From Omphiscola glabra (Eukaryota > Mollusca > Gastropoda > Lymnaeidae): a stretch of 64,000 nucleotides of DNA. The stretch is from NCBI GenBank assembly GCA_964017045.1, contig OZ024809.1, forward strand, positions 12,964,307 through 13,028,306, given 5' to 3'. Position numbers and translations under genes: made by a program. Positions 22,701 to 33,892 of the stretch are shown piece by piece (positions within the stretch are counted from its first letter, which is position 1; every line of letters begins with the position of its first letter). The notes beneath the pieces are model-generated. The model was not told the origin of the DNA and did no database searches. It saw nothing but the letters and a program-made list of their open reading frames with translations.

Positions 22701-23595
22701 ATACTTTCTACACCTGATACAGACAACCTCTACATACGGTACAGATACTTTCTACACCTGATACAGACAACCTCTACATACGGTACAGACACTTTCTACA
22801 CCTGATACAGACAACCTCTACATACGATATATATACAGACACTTTCTACACCTGGTACAGACAAACTCTACATACGGTACAGACACTTTCTACACCTGGT
22901 ACAGACAACCTCTACATACGGTACAGACACTTTCTACACCTGATACAGACAACCTCTACATACGGTACAGACACTTTCTACACCTGGTACAGACAGCCTC
23001 TACATACGGTACAGACACTTTCTACACCTGGTACAGACAACCTCTACATACGGTACAGACACTTTCTACACCTGATACAGACAACCTCTACATACGATAC
23101 AGACACTTTCTACACCTGGTACAGACAAACTCTACATACGGTACAGACACTTTCTACACCTGATACAGACAACCTCTACATACGCTACAGACACTTTCTA
23201 CACCTGATACAGACAACCTCTACATACGGTACAGATACTTTCTACACCTGATACAGACAACCTCTACATACGGTACAGATACTTTCTACACCTGATACAG
23301 ACAACCTCTACATACGGTACAGACACTTTCTACACCTGATACAGACAACCTCTACATACGATATATATACAGACACTTTCTACACCTGGTACAGACAAAC
23401 TCTACATACGGTACAGACACTTTCTACACCTGGTACAGACAACCTCTACATACGGTACAGACACTTTCTACACCTGATACAGACAACCTCTACATACGGT
23501 ACAGACACTTTCTACACCTGGTACAGACAGCCTCTACATACGGTACAGACACTTTCTACACCTGGTACAGACAACCTCTACATACGGTACAGAAA
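19757..23595. repeat. 44-bp satellite-like array with higher-order structure
   Basis: About 87 copies of a 44-bp dimer: a 22-mer around GGTACAGACACTTTCTACAC and a 22-mer around GATACAGACAACCTCTACAT. The left edge is built of the first 22-mer only. Diagnostic variants recur at fixed spacing. GATATATATACAG lies at 20559, 21004, 21538, 22292, 22826 and 23360; CAGACAGCCTC occurs near 21171, 21705, 22459, 22993 and 23527. The last intervals are 534, 754, 534 and 534 bp. Thus 12-unit (534-bp) blocks and a 1288-bp block have themselves duplicated. Confidence 0.95.
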
Positions 23596-23604
23596 CGTTT
23601 ACAC

Positions 23605-23910
23605 GTGGCACAGCCGGGTCTGCGCACGGTAGCAGGAAGGGAGTTTATTTTCATGTCTGGATTAGAATGTGCATGAATGTGCATGAATGTGCAAGAGTCT
23701 TACTCTGAAATATTGCGTCACACAAAAAAATAAAAAAGAAAACAAAAAGAAAGCTCTCAAATTGAACGACAGTATTACTTTCACATATGACTTCAGAGTA
23801 ATACAGCTTTATTGACTTTCTCTACCATTTTATACCGAAGCTTACACCAACCCGGGGGCTGAACCGAAATTCAAAATGAAAAAAAAAAAAAAATGCCTAT
23901 CGATGTATGT
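23605..23910. other. Spacer
   Basis: Unique AT-rich sequence with a short ATGAATGTGC repeat near 23670 and an A run near 23880. Confidence 0.5.
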
Positions 23911-23919
23911 CTCACCACC

Positions 23920-24218
23920 CGTATCCGGAAATTTGATCGAAAGAAATTTGGTCGACGGAAAATTGATCGACGGAAATTTGATCGTACGGAAATTTGGTCG
24001 AATCGTTTTTTTAATTTACACGTTAAAATTTTGAGCCAAATTTCTTTCTGAACGCATTATTTTGTTTTACTATATATTATAGTGCGTTCAAAAAGAAATT
24101 TGACGATAATTTTAACGTGTGAACTGAAAAAAAGATTCGACCAAATTTCCGCTCGATCAAATTACCGTCGATCAATTTTCCGTCGACGAAATTTCTTTCG
24201 ATCAAATTTCCGGTAACC
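23920..24218. mobile_element. Foldback (hairpin) transposon with 9-bp TSD
   Basis: Two arms of about 140 bp are inverted copies of each other. The left arm opens CCGGAAATTTGATCGAAAG at 23925 and the right arm mirrors it, separated by only about 20 bp around TTTACTATATATTATAG. Arms contain repeated GGAAATTTGRTCGA sub-units. CTCACCACC is present exactly on both sides (23911-23919 and 24219-24227); counting one mismatch it extends to 15 bp (CTCACCACCSGTATC). A 9-bp TSD is typical of Mutator-like elements, but the ends alone do not prove the superfamily. Confidence 0.8.
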
Positions 24219-24239
24219 CTCACCACCGGTATCAAATGT

Positions 24240-24689
24240 TTGAATTGCACTCCCTCGGTTTGACCAGAACTCCCTCGGTTTGACCAGCACTCCCTCGGTT
24301 AGCCAAGCACTCCTTCGGTTTGACCAGCACTCCATCGGTTTGACCAGCACTCCCTCGGTTAGCCCAGCACTCCCTCGGTTTGACCAGCACTCCGTCGGTT
24401 AGCCCAGCACTCACTCGGTTAGCCGAGCACTCCCTCGGTTAGCCCAGCACTTCCTCGGTTTGACCAGCACTCCCTCGGTTTGACCAGCACTCCCTCGGTT
24501 TGACCAGCACTCCCTCAGTTTGACCAGCACTCCCTCGGTTTGACCAGCACTCCCTCGGTTTGACCAGCACTCCCTCGGTTTGACCAGCACTCCATCGGTT
24601 TGACCAGCACTCCCTCGGTTTGACCAGCACTCCCTCGGTTTGACCATCACTCCCTCGGTTTGACCAGCACACCCTCGGTTTGCCCAGCA
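24240..24689. repeat. 20-bp minisatellite
   Basis: About 22 copies of TCCCTCGGTTTGACCAGCAC. It merges at its right edge with a related 19-bp array. Confidence 0.93.
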
Positions 24690-25490
24690 CTCCCTTGTTA
24701 GCCCAGGACTCCCTTGTTAGCCCAGCACTCCCTTGTTTGCCCAGCACTCCCTTGTTTGCCCAGGACTCCCTTGTTTTCCCCAGCACTCCCTTGTTTGCCC
24801 ATCACTCCCTTGTTTGCCCAGGACTCCCTTGTTTTCCCCAGTACTCCCTTGTTTGCCCAGCACTCCCTTGCCTTGTTAACCCAGCACTCCCTTGTTAGCC
24901 CAGGACTCCCTTGTTTGCCCAACACTCTCTTGTTTGCCCAGCACTCCCTTGTTTGCCCAACACTCCCTTGTTTGCCCAACACTCCCTTGTTTTCCCAACA
25001 CTCCCTTGTTTTCCCAACACTCCCTTGTTTGCCCAGCACTCCCTTGTTTGCACAGCACTCCCTTTTTTCCCCAGCACTCCCTTGTTTTCCCAGCACTCCC
25101 TTGTTTGCCCAGAACTCCCTTGTTTGCCCAGCACTCCCTTGTTTGCCCAGGACTCCTTTGTTTTCCCAGCACTCCCTTTTTTCCCCAGCACTCCCTTGTT
25201 TGCCCAGCACTCCCTTTTTTCCCCAGCACTCCCTTGTTTTCCCAGCACTCCCTTGTTTTCCCAGCACTCACTTGTTTTCCCAGCACTCCCTTGTTTGCCC
25301 AGAACTCCGTTGTTTGCCCAGCACTTCCGATTTTCCAGCACTCCCTTGTTTACCCAGCACTCTATTGTTTTCTAAATACCCTTTGTTTTCCCAGGAATCC
25401 CTTGTTTTCCCTGCACTCCCTTGTTTGCCCATGACTTCTTGGTTTTCCCAGCACTCCCTTATTTGCCCAGCACTCATTGGTTTGCCCATT
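24690..25490. repeat. 19-bp minisatellite related to the adjacent 20-bp array
   Basis: About 42 copies of ACTCCCTTGTTTGCCCAGC. It shares the CAGCACTCCCT core with the array on its left. With a 19-bp period the frame rotates each unit; both strands are open, giving ORFs up to 304 codons without coding meaning. Confidence 0.93.
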
Positions 25491-26250
25491 ATAAAAAAAA
25501 ATGTGTTATTAGATGAACGAAGGGAGATAATTGTCGTTGAAATTATACATGGATGCAAACATAAGAGAGATAATTATTGTGGAGATTATCATTCATGCAT
25601 ACAGATAACTAAAAAAGGGGGAAATTGAAGGATACAAAAATATATTCGCTGGAAAGGTCACAAAGGGAGACAAGTTATTGAAAGTTGATAAAGGGGGATT
25701 AGAAGGGTGGGTAATCGTTGTGAAAAAGACAAAAAAAAGAGGTGAGACATGCAGAATAAATGAAAGTGTAGATAACAAAAAGAGAGAGGAAAAAAGAGAG
25801 AATGCGGGGGGGGGGGGAGAGAGGGAAAAACAGCCGTAACGTCACGTTAACAAGGGGTAACTAGCCTTGTTGTGCAATTAATGAAAGGGGCGCTAATACA
25901 CGGGAGGCCAGCCGAGAGGAGCCCCTCTAAAAAACTAGGCATTAAGGTAATTAATCGGAGGGAGCAGCGAATTGCCGTTCAGGAACGAGCAGCAACCGAC
26001 ACGGAGAGAACAGCGCCAGGTCACGATTTGGCGGTGTGGTGTGTGTGGTGGGGTTGTCAGGGTACATTAGTACATGGAACATTTCAAACGATACTGTACA
26101 TAGATCTGCACAGGGGACTGATGGTAGGGTACAGTCATTGGAGAAGATTGTAGTGACTGGACGAATGCTTGTTGCAAGGGTTGATTGAAGCTGCTGTACT
26201 TATTTTCTCTTGGATTGCAGGAGAAGATTGCAGGGAATGTTAGCATAATT
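25491..26250. other. Spacer
   Basis: Purine-rich unique DNA (GA-rich 25620-25830, G12 run at 25806-25817), then mixed sequence. A polypyrimidine stretch followed by CAG at about 26205-26220 looks like a splice acceptor but no coding exon follows convincingly. Confidence 0.5.
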
Positions 26251-26261
26251 GTCCGTGGTAA

Positions 26262-26585
26262 TGAATGTGGTAATGACTGTGGTAATGACTGTGGTATTGG
26301 CCGGGGTAATGACTGTGGTAATGACTGTGGTAATGACTGTGGTAATGGCCGGGGTAATGACTGTGGTAATGACTGTGGTAATGGCCGGGGTAATGACTGT
26401 GGTAATGACTGTGGTAATGACTGTGGTAATGACTGTGGTCATGGCCGGGGTAATGACTGTGGTAATGACTGTGGTATTGACTGTGGTAATGGCCGGGGTA
26501 ATGACTGTGGTAATGACCGGGGTAATGACTGTGGTAATGACTGTGGTAATGACTGTCTTAATGACTGTGGTAATGACTGTGATGA
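26262..26585 (+). repeat. 12-bp minisatellite (GGTAATGACTGT)
   Basis: About 27 copies of GGTAATGACTGT with GGTAATGGCCGG variants every few units. Frame 1 encodes Gly-Asn-Asp-Cys repeats within an ORF at 26185-26769, but one + frame is full of TAA and flanking codons show no gene. Confidence 0.92.
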
Positions 26586-26727
26586 TTGCTGGCGTCAGAG
26601 ACTGTTTGTGCTATTACATTCAGTGATAACCGACAAGACCACTCAACAATATTCATGTTTCAAGAAATGTGACCTGCGGGGCTATTCATCATTCTTTAAA
26701 AAAAAAAATCAACTCACTGGATCACCC

Positions 26728-26830
26728 CTGACCCTAACCCTAACCCCTGACCCTAACCATAACCCCTGACCCTAACCATAACCCCTGACCCCTGACCCTA
26801 ACCCCTGACCCTAACCCTAACCCCTGACCC
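26728..26830. repeat. Degenerate telomere-like repeat (CCCTAA/CCCTGA)
   Basis: CCCTAACCCTAACCCCTGACC-type hexamers, the C-rich strand of the animal telomere repeat, mixed with CCCCTGA and CCATAA variants over about 100 bp. Further CCCTAACCCT words lie at 26941-26955. Interpreted as interstitial telomere-like DNA. Confidence 0.7.
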
Positions 26831-27004
26831 TTATATGGAGAAATCCAGCTTTAACTAAATTTATCAATGGCTAAAAGATTCTATATCTAGTATACAATAA
26901 AATCCATAATACACTGGTATGGTCCTTTATCATACCCGAGCCCCTAACCCTCAACCAGGGCCGTGTAGAGAATTTTGCGCCACCCCCCACCCCCCCAAAA
27001 AAAA

Positions 27005-27112
27005 ACCAACAACAGCGGCGACGGCAACGACGACGACGACAACGACAATGACAACATAAACGACAACGATAACATAAACGACAACGACAACAACAACAAC
27101 AACAAACACATT
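27005..27112. repeat. AAC/GAC simple repeat
   Basis: Runs of CGACAACGA, AACATAAACGAC and CAACAACAA words. Confidence 0.85.
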
Positions 27113-27351
27113 TTAACATTTTGTAAATTGACCAAAAACCATTTTTTTTTTAAAAACCAAGACACTTACAGAAGCGCCCTTCTTTCCATTCACTTTGCAA
27201 ACTCACCAACGATATTAGAGAACAATACTATATAAAGCTAAAATAAAGAGTAAATATTCGTACTAAAAAGACGAGTTAAACCGCACTTGAAACTAGAACA
27301 TAATTCAACACTTCTTTAAATGCATTACACAAAGAAAGACTGTGCACAAGT

Positions 27352-27600
27352 GGAGATGAGGACTCTATGTAGCCAAAGAATGAGTGCGCAGGAGTGTAGA
27401 TGAGGACTCTATGTAGCCAAAGAATGAGTGCGCAGGAGTGTAGATGAGGACTCTATGTAGCCAAAGAATGAGTGCGCAGGAGTGTAGATGAGGACTCTAT
27501 GTAGCCAAAGAATGAGTGCGCAGGAGTGTAGATGAGGACTCTATGTAGCCAAAGAATGAGTGCGCAGGAGTGTAGATGAGGACTCTATGTAGCCAAAGAA
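27352..27600. repeat. 44-bp minisatellite
   Basis: About 5.6 almost identical copies of a 44-bp unit (core GACTCTATGTAGCCAAAGAA). The right edge continues into unique DNA whose minus-strand frame reads GLQELFEFFGYIE into the repeat, so the array grew from the end of a longer sequence. Confidence 0.92.
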
Positions 27601-29190
27601 TTCGAATAGCTCCTGGAGCCCCCATCGTGAGGTGTTCCATAGTGTCGCCTCTGGAGGCATTGATCGACCGGACATAGGCCCACCATTTCGCCCTTTGACG
27701 TACGTCCTACCTACGTGCCATTGTTCGGCTCCCCCACCCTCCGCATCACTATGAGAGAAGGCAAGAACGAAAATCACAGCAGCCAAGTTTCACTATGACT
27801 TGGCCTTCATTGGATATCCAATTTACAACATCCTGGCACGGTCGACGTAGCAACCGTTTCTACACCATTTCATAACCCGAACTCCTGTCTGGATTTGCTA
27901 TCCGTTACTAGTTACCTAAGATGTTCTTTATCCCCCCCCCCTTTCCACGTCCGGCTTCGTTTATTTGTGTATTCACACGTAACCTGTGCACTTCTCACAC
28001 CTGTTAACATTCCCAGGTCGTCCATCTACCCGCCAACTGCTGAGACATTAAGTACAGGTGAGGCCTCGGGTGGATCTTCTCACCTCCTATCGAGTACAAA
28101 TCACACTCACTTCCGATGACTCAATACCTTTAAGTCCTCCTCTCTACGAAAGGGTTGAGCCACCGGCCACATCACCAGACTGAACCTCTCACCATTTAAG
28201 ATCGCTTCTAGCACCAAGTCTTAGAACTGCATTAATCGTTACTGAGCCAGTAGCTCGTCAACGGCGACTCACGAAGAATGGCGTCCCCGGACCTGACCCC
28301 GAACTTCGCGCACCGTTAGTATTAGGGACCCGGTCCGGAGGCCTTCTCCGAACTAATTTCACGGTCGCGTGATAGCCTAGCTCACAGCGCCCCACGCAAC
28401 CTGGCGACTGTAAGTGTAAACCGACAGGGTAAAGACCCACACGGCAGGACGTGTCACCAGACTTGCCTTCCAAATCAACTCCGGCAATTCCAGAAAATTT
28501 AGATTGTGAGGGTCTCCAGTAAGGTTAGAATCTCCACAAAAGCCAAATCCCCCGTTCACCAAGAAACGAAATGGTCACCACAAATTCGTTTTAGAAATTT
28601 TCTCCGTCTTGTAACGCCACGCAAGAGACTTAACCGATCAATTTGCTTTCCCTTTGTTTCTCAGACCCTGCACTTCTTTTCAGTTCCTTATCCTGACATG
28701 TAGCGAGTGCTGACATTATGCCACTTCCCTGTTCAAAATAAAATAATCGACACGGTTGGGAGGGGGGGGGGAAGAGATTTAAAAAAAATAGCATATCCCT
28801 CCTTTTATAGTATAGCCCAGAGTAGCGTAAGAGTTGCCATATTTTTTCACTCCAATGTAGATCTATTTTTAGCCACCACCACTTGTTTGCGATAGCATGG
28901 CCTTGAAATTGATGTCACTGGGTAAATGGTGCTGTGTCATCCCGTCCCCATCACCTTCATTGGTTGGGACAGGTTGTTCACGTTCGAAAGCGCTCCATTT
29001 GTTTTCTCAAGAATGCCGTCGGGGGACGCAATTTCTAGATTTGCTTTACTAGAGCGTTCTGATTGAATCCCTATATAATACATTAGGTCTCTTCTTATTT
29101 TCGAAGAGTGTATGTTTTACAATTGCTGTGCTTCAATTGATATAATCTTCTTTATTTCATATTAGTCGCTCATTGACTACCACATATTAG
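27601..29190. other. Moderately GC spacer, unidentified
   Basis: About 1.6 kb of unique sequence. A minus-strand frame at 27786-27541 (containing RSMPPEATLWNTSRWGLQEL) looks protein-like, but I cannot name a family. No introns, promoters or transposon ends could be supported. Confidence 0.4.
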
Positions 29191-29194
29191 TCGC

Positions 29195-29850
29195 ACCTTT
29201 TCAATCCTTATATTTATATCTAAACACCTTTTCAATCCTTATATTTATATCTTAACACCTTTTCAATCCTTATATTTATATCTAAACACCTTTTCAATCC
29301 TTATATTTATATCTTAACACCTTTTCAATCCTTATATTTATATCTAATCACCTTTTCAATCGTTATATTTATATCTAAACACCTTTTCAATCCTTATATT
29401 TATATCTAAACACCTTTTCAATCCTTATATTTATATCTAAACACCTTTCAATCCTTATCTTTATATCTAAGCACCTTTTCAATCCTTATATTTTTATCTA
29501 AACAACTTTTCAAACTTTTCAATCCTTAAATTATTATCTAAACACCTTTTCAACCTTTTCAATCCTTATATTATTATCTAAACACCTTTTCAACCTTTTC
29601 AATCCTTAAATTATTATCTAAACACCTTTTCAACCTGTTCAATCCTTAAATTATTATCTAAACACCTTTTCAACCGTTTCAATCCTTAAATTATTATCTA
29701 AACACCTTTTCAAACAGTTTCAATCCTTAAATTATTATCTAAACACCTTTTCAATCCTTAAATTATTATCTAAACACCCTTTCAACCTTTTCAATCCTTA
29801 AATTATTATCTTAACATCTTTTCAATCCTTATATTTATATCTAAACAACT
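29195..29850. repeat. 31-bp minisatellite with a longer variant
   Basis: About ten copies of a 31-bp unit (core CCTTATATTTATATCTAAAC), then several of a roughly 43-bp form that adds a CAACCTTTT insertion and AAATTATTATC. Confidence 0.9.
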
Positions 29851-29946
29851 TTTGACTATTCATTATTACAGCAGAAGACGGGGTTTCCAAACACTTATTT
29901 GAACTGCTTTCTATTTCTTGTTGATTCTTCATATGTTCCCCGTCTT

Positions 29947-29970
29947 CCGAGGAAGGCTATTAGCCGAAAC
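29947..29970 (+). other. Hammerhead-like core motif (possible Penelope-like element remnant)
   Basis: CCGAGGA, then a perfect 4-bp stem GGCT-ATT-AGCC, then GAAAC. This matches the CUGANGA / stem II / GAAA order of hammerhead ribozymes except for one core change (U to C). Such motifs are known in the terminal repeats of Penelope-like retroelements. Flanking stems I and III were not established. Confidence 0.3.
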
Positions 29971-31499
29971 TCTCTTCTCTTATTGTCCAGTCTTCCTATT
30001 TCAAGCTTCCACACACCATTGTTTCTCTGTCTCTTCCAAACACCACTAGTGGTTGAAACCGTAGAGTCACACTATCCACTTATCAACAACACCGATACTA
30101 TGCGTGTACGACCCACCGCGTGACGTCAGGCATGGAGTTGTTTTCTATATTTAAAAAAACAAACAACAACAACCGACTCCTCCTAGTTCATACACAACTG
30201 CCGGAAAGCGGGTACCAAAAACAACGCTCACATCAAAACGTTCGTACTGCTGATAGATTGGAATGTGTCCTAATTTTTCCCCAGCAACACCGAGGTGGTT
30301 TTGAAGCTAAAAGTGACCAGTAAATATTTAGTCTAGCACCGGTTTGCGGAACGTGCGTGCCATCTCAGAAGCAGGTCTCCAGCTCACCCGAAACCTCGCG
30401 TGTGGAGACGAGTGACCTCGTTCTATTCCAAGACATGCCCAAACTGACACATGTGTCGTTTAGATGATTCAGGCCCATGTGCCGTTGGATGATTCAGACA
30501 TTGTCAACAGTATTCACGTGTCGGTGTATTGACTCAGACCAGCAAATAATTTCGGCCAGCTCGTTACAGTACAGCATATCTTTTATTGGAAATGGTTACC
30601 ATCTTTCTTAAAACCTACGCACCTCTCCTTTCCGATTTCGTCCACCCATCAGTCCACATCATATCCTCCACTTTCATCTCTTGCACCCCTTAAACATCCA
30701 AAACACTCATCCCACTTTCGCTATCCCATTTGTTTTTTCATAACCCTTATCATTGAAATACATTTGTTAAAATGTCACTTCCATCACCCTCGACTATTCG
30801 CGGCCAAATCTATATCTATATTCCGCAGATCTTTATCATCATAGATACTCTCTGCGTAAGTTTCCTAGGAATTAGCCTTACATCTGCGACAAAATGTCTC
30901 AGATTTTCAACTAATTCATAACCTTATAGATTCTACCAGTCGAGCATTAAAAAAAAATCATCTTCTCCCGTATCAGCGCCCCCCCCCCCTTTTACCAAAG
31001 GCTGCTCTCGAGCACAAATACACTCATATCGACGCGGTCCCTTCTCGGCGCGCGTTAGCGATAAACGGTGACTTTCTAAATTTAGAATGTCAACTCTAAA
31101 TACCGCGTGATCAATGTAGGTCTACCAGTCCAGTTGAAAAAAAAAAAAAAAAAAAAGAAAAAGAATTCCACATGAAACAACGTTCCTAGCGTAACCTTAT
31201 AAGCAAGGCGTTGAAAAAGTAGTCATAGTAGTCAACGATTTATGATTTTTAATGGTGGGGATTGAATAGGAACAGAGGGAGGGGGGATTAATCCAGAAGA
31301 ATTTGCGGAATGTGTTTCATCAGTTTGATTATCTCCCGTGAGGTAGAAAAAAAAAAGGTATGACGTCACGCCGAGGTTTGTGTGTCGAAGACGCGTTCTA
31401 TATTTATCAGCGGATCTTAACACCTACATCACGAGTGAACAGTCTTGTTGAATTCGGATCTGTTAAGTCAGATGATTACTTCAAAAGTATGAACTATTT
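29971..31499. other. Spacer
   Basis: Unique sequence with C-rich, A-rich and G-rich homopolymers (C run near 30980, A run near 31138). No gene recognised. Confidence 0.5.
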
Positions 31500-31524
31500 C
31501 ACAATAGCATATGATGACTATGGG

Positions 31525-31745
31525 CAATGACATACCATTTATTTGGACAATGACATACCATGTATTTGGACAAGAACATACCAGGTATGTGGGCAATAAC
31601 ATACAAGGTATTGGGGAAATAACATAACAGGTATTTGGGCAATAACATACCAGGTATTTGGGCAATAGCATACCAGGTATGTGGGCAATAACATACAAGG
31701 TATGGGGAAATAACATACCAGGTATGTGGGCAATAATATACCATA
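31525..31745. repeat. 23-bp minisatellite
   Basis: About nine copies of a 23-bp unit (core CATACCAGGTATTTGGGCAA). The frame rotation every unit keeps the minus strand open. Confidence 0.9.
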
Positions 31746-32029
31746 ATTATGAAAAGAAACACACGGACACGTGGAAGTGTGACGCATTTTAAACCCTATG
31801 TCACATTGAATACTCCCATCAGACACGCCCATGTCTTGTTCTCCCCTCTAACCGGATATGAACTTCGCTTGTGACGTAAATCACGTGACATAAACGTAAT
31901 TTAAAAAAAGAGGGGGTGGAGGGGCGGTAATACTTTTTAAAAAAAAGGATTCCAATAAATACAGTTGTTTCGATTTGCATAGCTGAACTAAGGATGGCAA
32001 CAGTTCTTTCAACAACTTGGAGGTGACCA
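31746..32029. other. Spacer
   Basis: Unique sequence; no feature recognised. Confidence 0.5.
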
Positions 32030-32260
32030 GACAGCACCAGATAACACAAGGCAGCACCAGATAGTAGTACCAGGTAGAACCAGGCATCACCACATAGCAC
32101 AAGACAGCACCAGATAGTAGTACCAGGTAGAACCAGGCATCACCACATAGCACAAGACAGCACCCGATAGCACACGACAGCACCCGATAGCACAAGACAG
32201 CACCAGATAGTAGTACCAGGTAGAACCAGGTAGCACAAGACAGCACCCATATAGCACCAA
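32030..32260. repeat. Nested minisatellite (about 58 bp built from 10-11-bp words)
   Basis: Longer units containing AGATAGTAGTACCAGGTAGA and AGGCATCACCACATAGCAC repeat about three times, with internal AGCACMAGACAGCACC words. Confidence 0.85.
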
Positions 32261-32261
32261 A

Positions 32262-32440
32262 CAGCACCAGACACTTTTGCAGGAGACTCTAGCCTGTGTA
32301 CGAGTCGGTTCCTTACAAATAGTGTAGCCTTTCAACTCGTAGCTGCTGGCGCTTCAGAAAACCAATTGGAACCGCGACATTGCAAATCGAACTCACGACC
32401 TTCACATGACCTGAGGAGCCTCTGATCAACCGAGCCAACC
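32262..32440 (-). mobile_element. tRNA-derived SINE feeding a minisatellite
   Basis: On the minus strand, a box A (TGGCTCGGTTGATC, 32425-32437 region) and a box B (GTGAGTTCGATTT, 32384-32396) lie at tRNA-like spacing. A unique body follows toward 32262. The D-arm-to-anticodon-arm segment continues to the right as a 47-bp tandem array. Confidence 0.6.
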
Positions 32441-32875
32441 TGCGACCTTCACATGACCAGAGGAGCCTCAGATCAACCGAGCCAACCTGCGACCTTCACA
32501 TGACCAGAGGAGCCTCAGATCAACCGAGCCAACCTGCAACCTTCACATGACCAGAGGAGCCTCAGATCAACCGAGCCAACCTGCGACCTTCACATGACCA
32601 GAGGAGCCTCAGATCAACCGAGCCAACCTGCGACCTTCACATGACCAGAGGAGCCTCTGATCAACCGAGCCAACCTGCGACCTTCACATGACCAGAGGAG
32701 CCTCTGATCAACCGAGCCAACCTGCGACCTTCACATGACCAGAGGAGCCTCTGATCAACCGAGCCAACCTGCGACCTTCACATGACCAGAGGATCCTCTG
32801 ATCAACCGAGCCAACCTGCGACCTTCACATGACCAGCGGAGCCTCTGATCAACCGAGCCAACCTGCTACAAACAG
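32390..32875. repeat. 47-bp minisatellite amplified from a SINE head
   Basis: About ten copies of a 47-bp unit (core CACATGACCAGAGGAGCCTC). Each contains the box A sequence of the neighbouring SINE. Units differ mainly at CTCAGATC versus CTCTGATC. Confidence 0.93.
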
Positions 32876-32957
32876 AAGCGCATGGATTGTATGACTGCCC
32901 TCGTTTCGTCATGGATCAGGGTGCCAACGTCTTTTTCACCACCCTCGGCCTCGCTAA

Positions 32958-33179
32958 CAGCAGTTCTCAAAATGTCAATCGCGACCCATTTGGAAAAAAA
33001 AAGGGGGGTGGGGTCGAACGACCTTCACACGGGGATCGCCTAAGACCATCGGAAAAAACGACGTAATGATGATGTAGCAAGGAAAATCATTTTACGGTCG
33101 GGGGGGGGGGGTGTCGGTCACCACAACACGAGGAACTGTATTAAAGGGCCGCGGCATCAAGGAGGTTGAGAACCCCCTG
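32958..33179 (+). mobile_element. SPIN-like non-autonomous hAT element, copy 3
   Basis: Starts CAGCAGTTCTCAAAATGTCA and ends AGGTTGAGAACCCCCTG, with the GGGTCGAACGACC and TCACCACAACACGAGGAACTG blocks. It is the most diverged full-length copy, with inserted A and G runs. The flanks (CTCGCTAA and ATCTATAA) are only partly similar. Confidence 0.85.
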
Positions 33180-33892
33180 ATCTATAATCTAACTACCATA
33201 CACTCTGTGTTCAGAATAGGAAGAGCGAGCAGTCGACACACTTGGACGGATTGCAAGGCGTCTGTGTACTGAATTGTTTAACCTGAGCTAACTTGGATCT
33301 TGCCACGCTTGTCTTAATGTTGTTTATCAACAATAAAATAATAAAACAAAAAACTACTCAGGTCAAGTGACGTCATGTTTTTTTTTAAAAGTTTTTTTTT
33401 TAACAGTAAAGGGGCTTTGGAAAAGACGAGCGCATGACGTCACATTTGTGGGAAATGCCGACAAACAAATTGAAACATTCCGGAAAATTACATCATGTGG
33501 GCGTGGTCATCAGAAATGGAGGATTACAAGAAAGAAAAATGAAGCGTTTCTCTTTTTTTTAATTAAACCCCCCCCCCCTTTTTTCGGCCATTTTTAAAAA
33601 CTTACAACAGGAATTATCAATATTTTAACAGGATCGTTAAGACAAAGACCACATTTTAAATGCCCATACTTAACTTGACTTAAGACAAAGACCCCTGTCA
33701 AAATGCCCCTAAAACAAACATTTTTTTTTTAAAATGCTAGTGCTTATGACAACGAGCCCTGCAAAGAGCCACATACTCATGCTTAGGAAAATGCTCCTAC
33801 CCCGCGCACCTAATAATCGCTGAGTTGCGGTAACCTCTCGTGTCCACGGTTATGTCCCCTCAATCCCCACTCCGGAACATTAAAGTCTCCAC
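33180..33892. other. Spacer
   Basis: AT-rich unique sequence with T and C homopolymers (near 33380 and 33570). No gene recognised. Confidence 0.5.

Noticed and set aside
24714..25628. 304-codon + strand ORF and overlapping minus-strand ORFs up to 189 codons
   Set aside because: They lie in a 19-bp tandem array whose rotation keeps all frames open on both strands; no codon structure, start context or homology.
26185..26769. Gly-Asn-Asp-Cys repeat ORF of 194 codons preceded by a splice-acceptor-like CAG
   Set aside because: A 12-bp array open in more than one frame; the flanking codons look random and no partner exon is visible.
26957..27180. CAGGGCCGTGTAGAGAATTT as a transposon end
   Set aside because: Resembles a hAT-type terminus but no matching opposite end or TSD was found.
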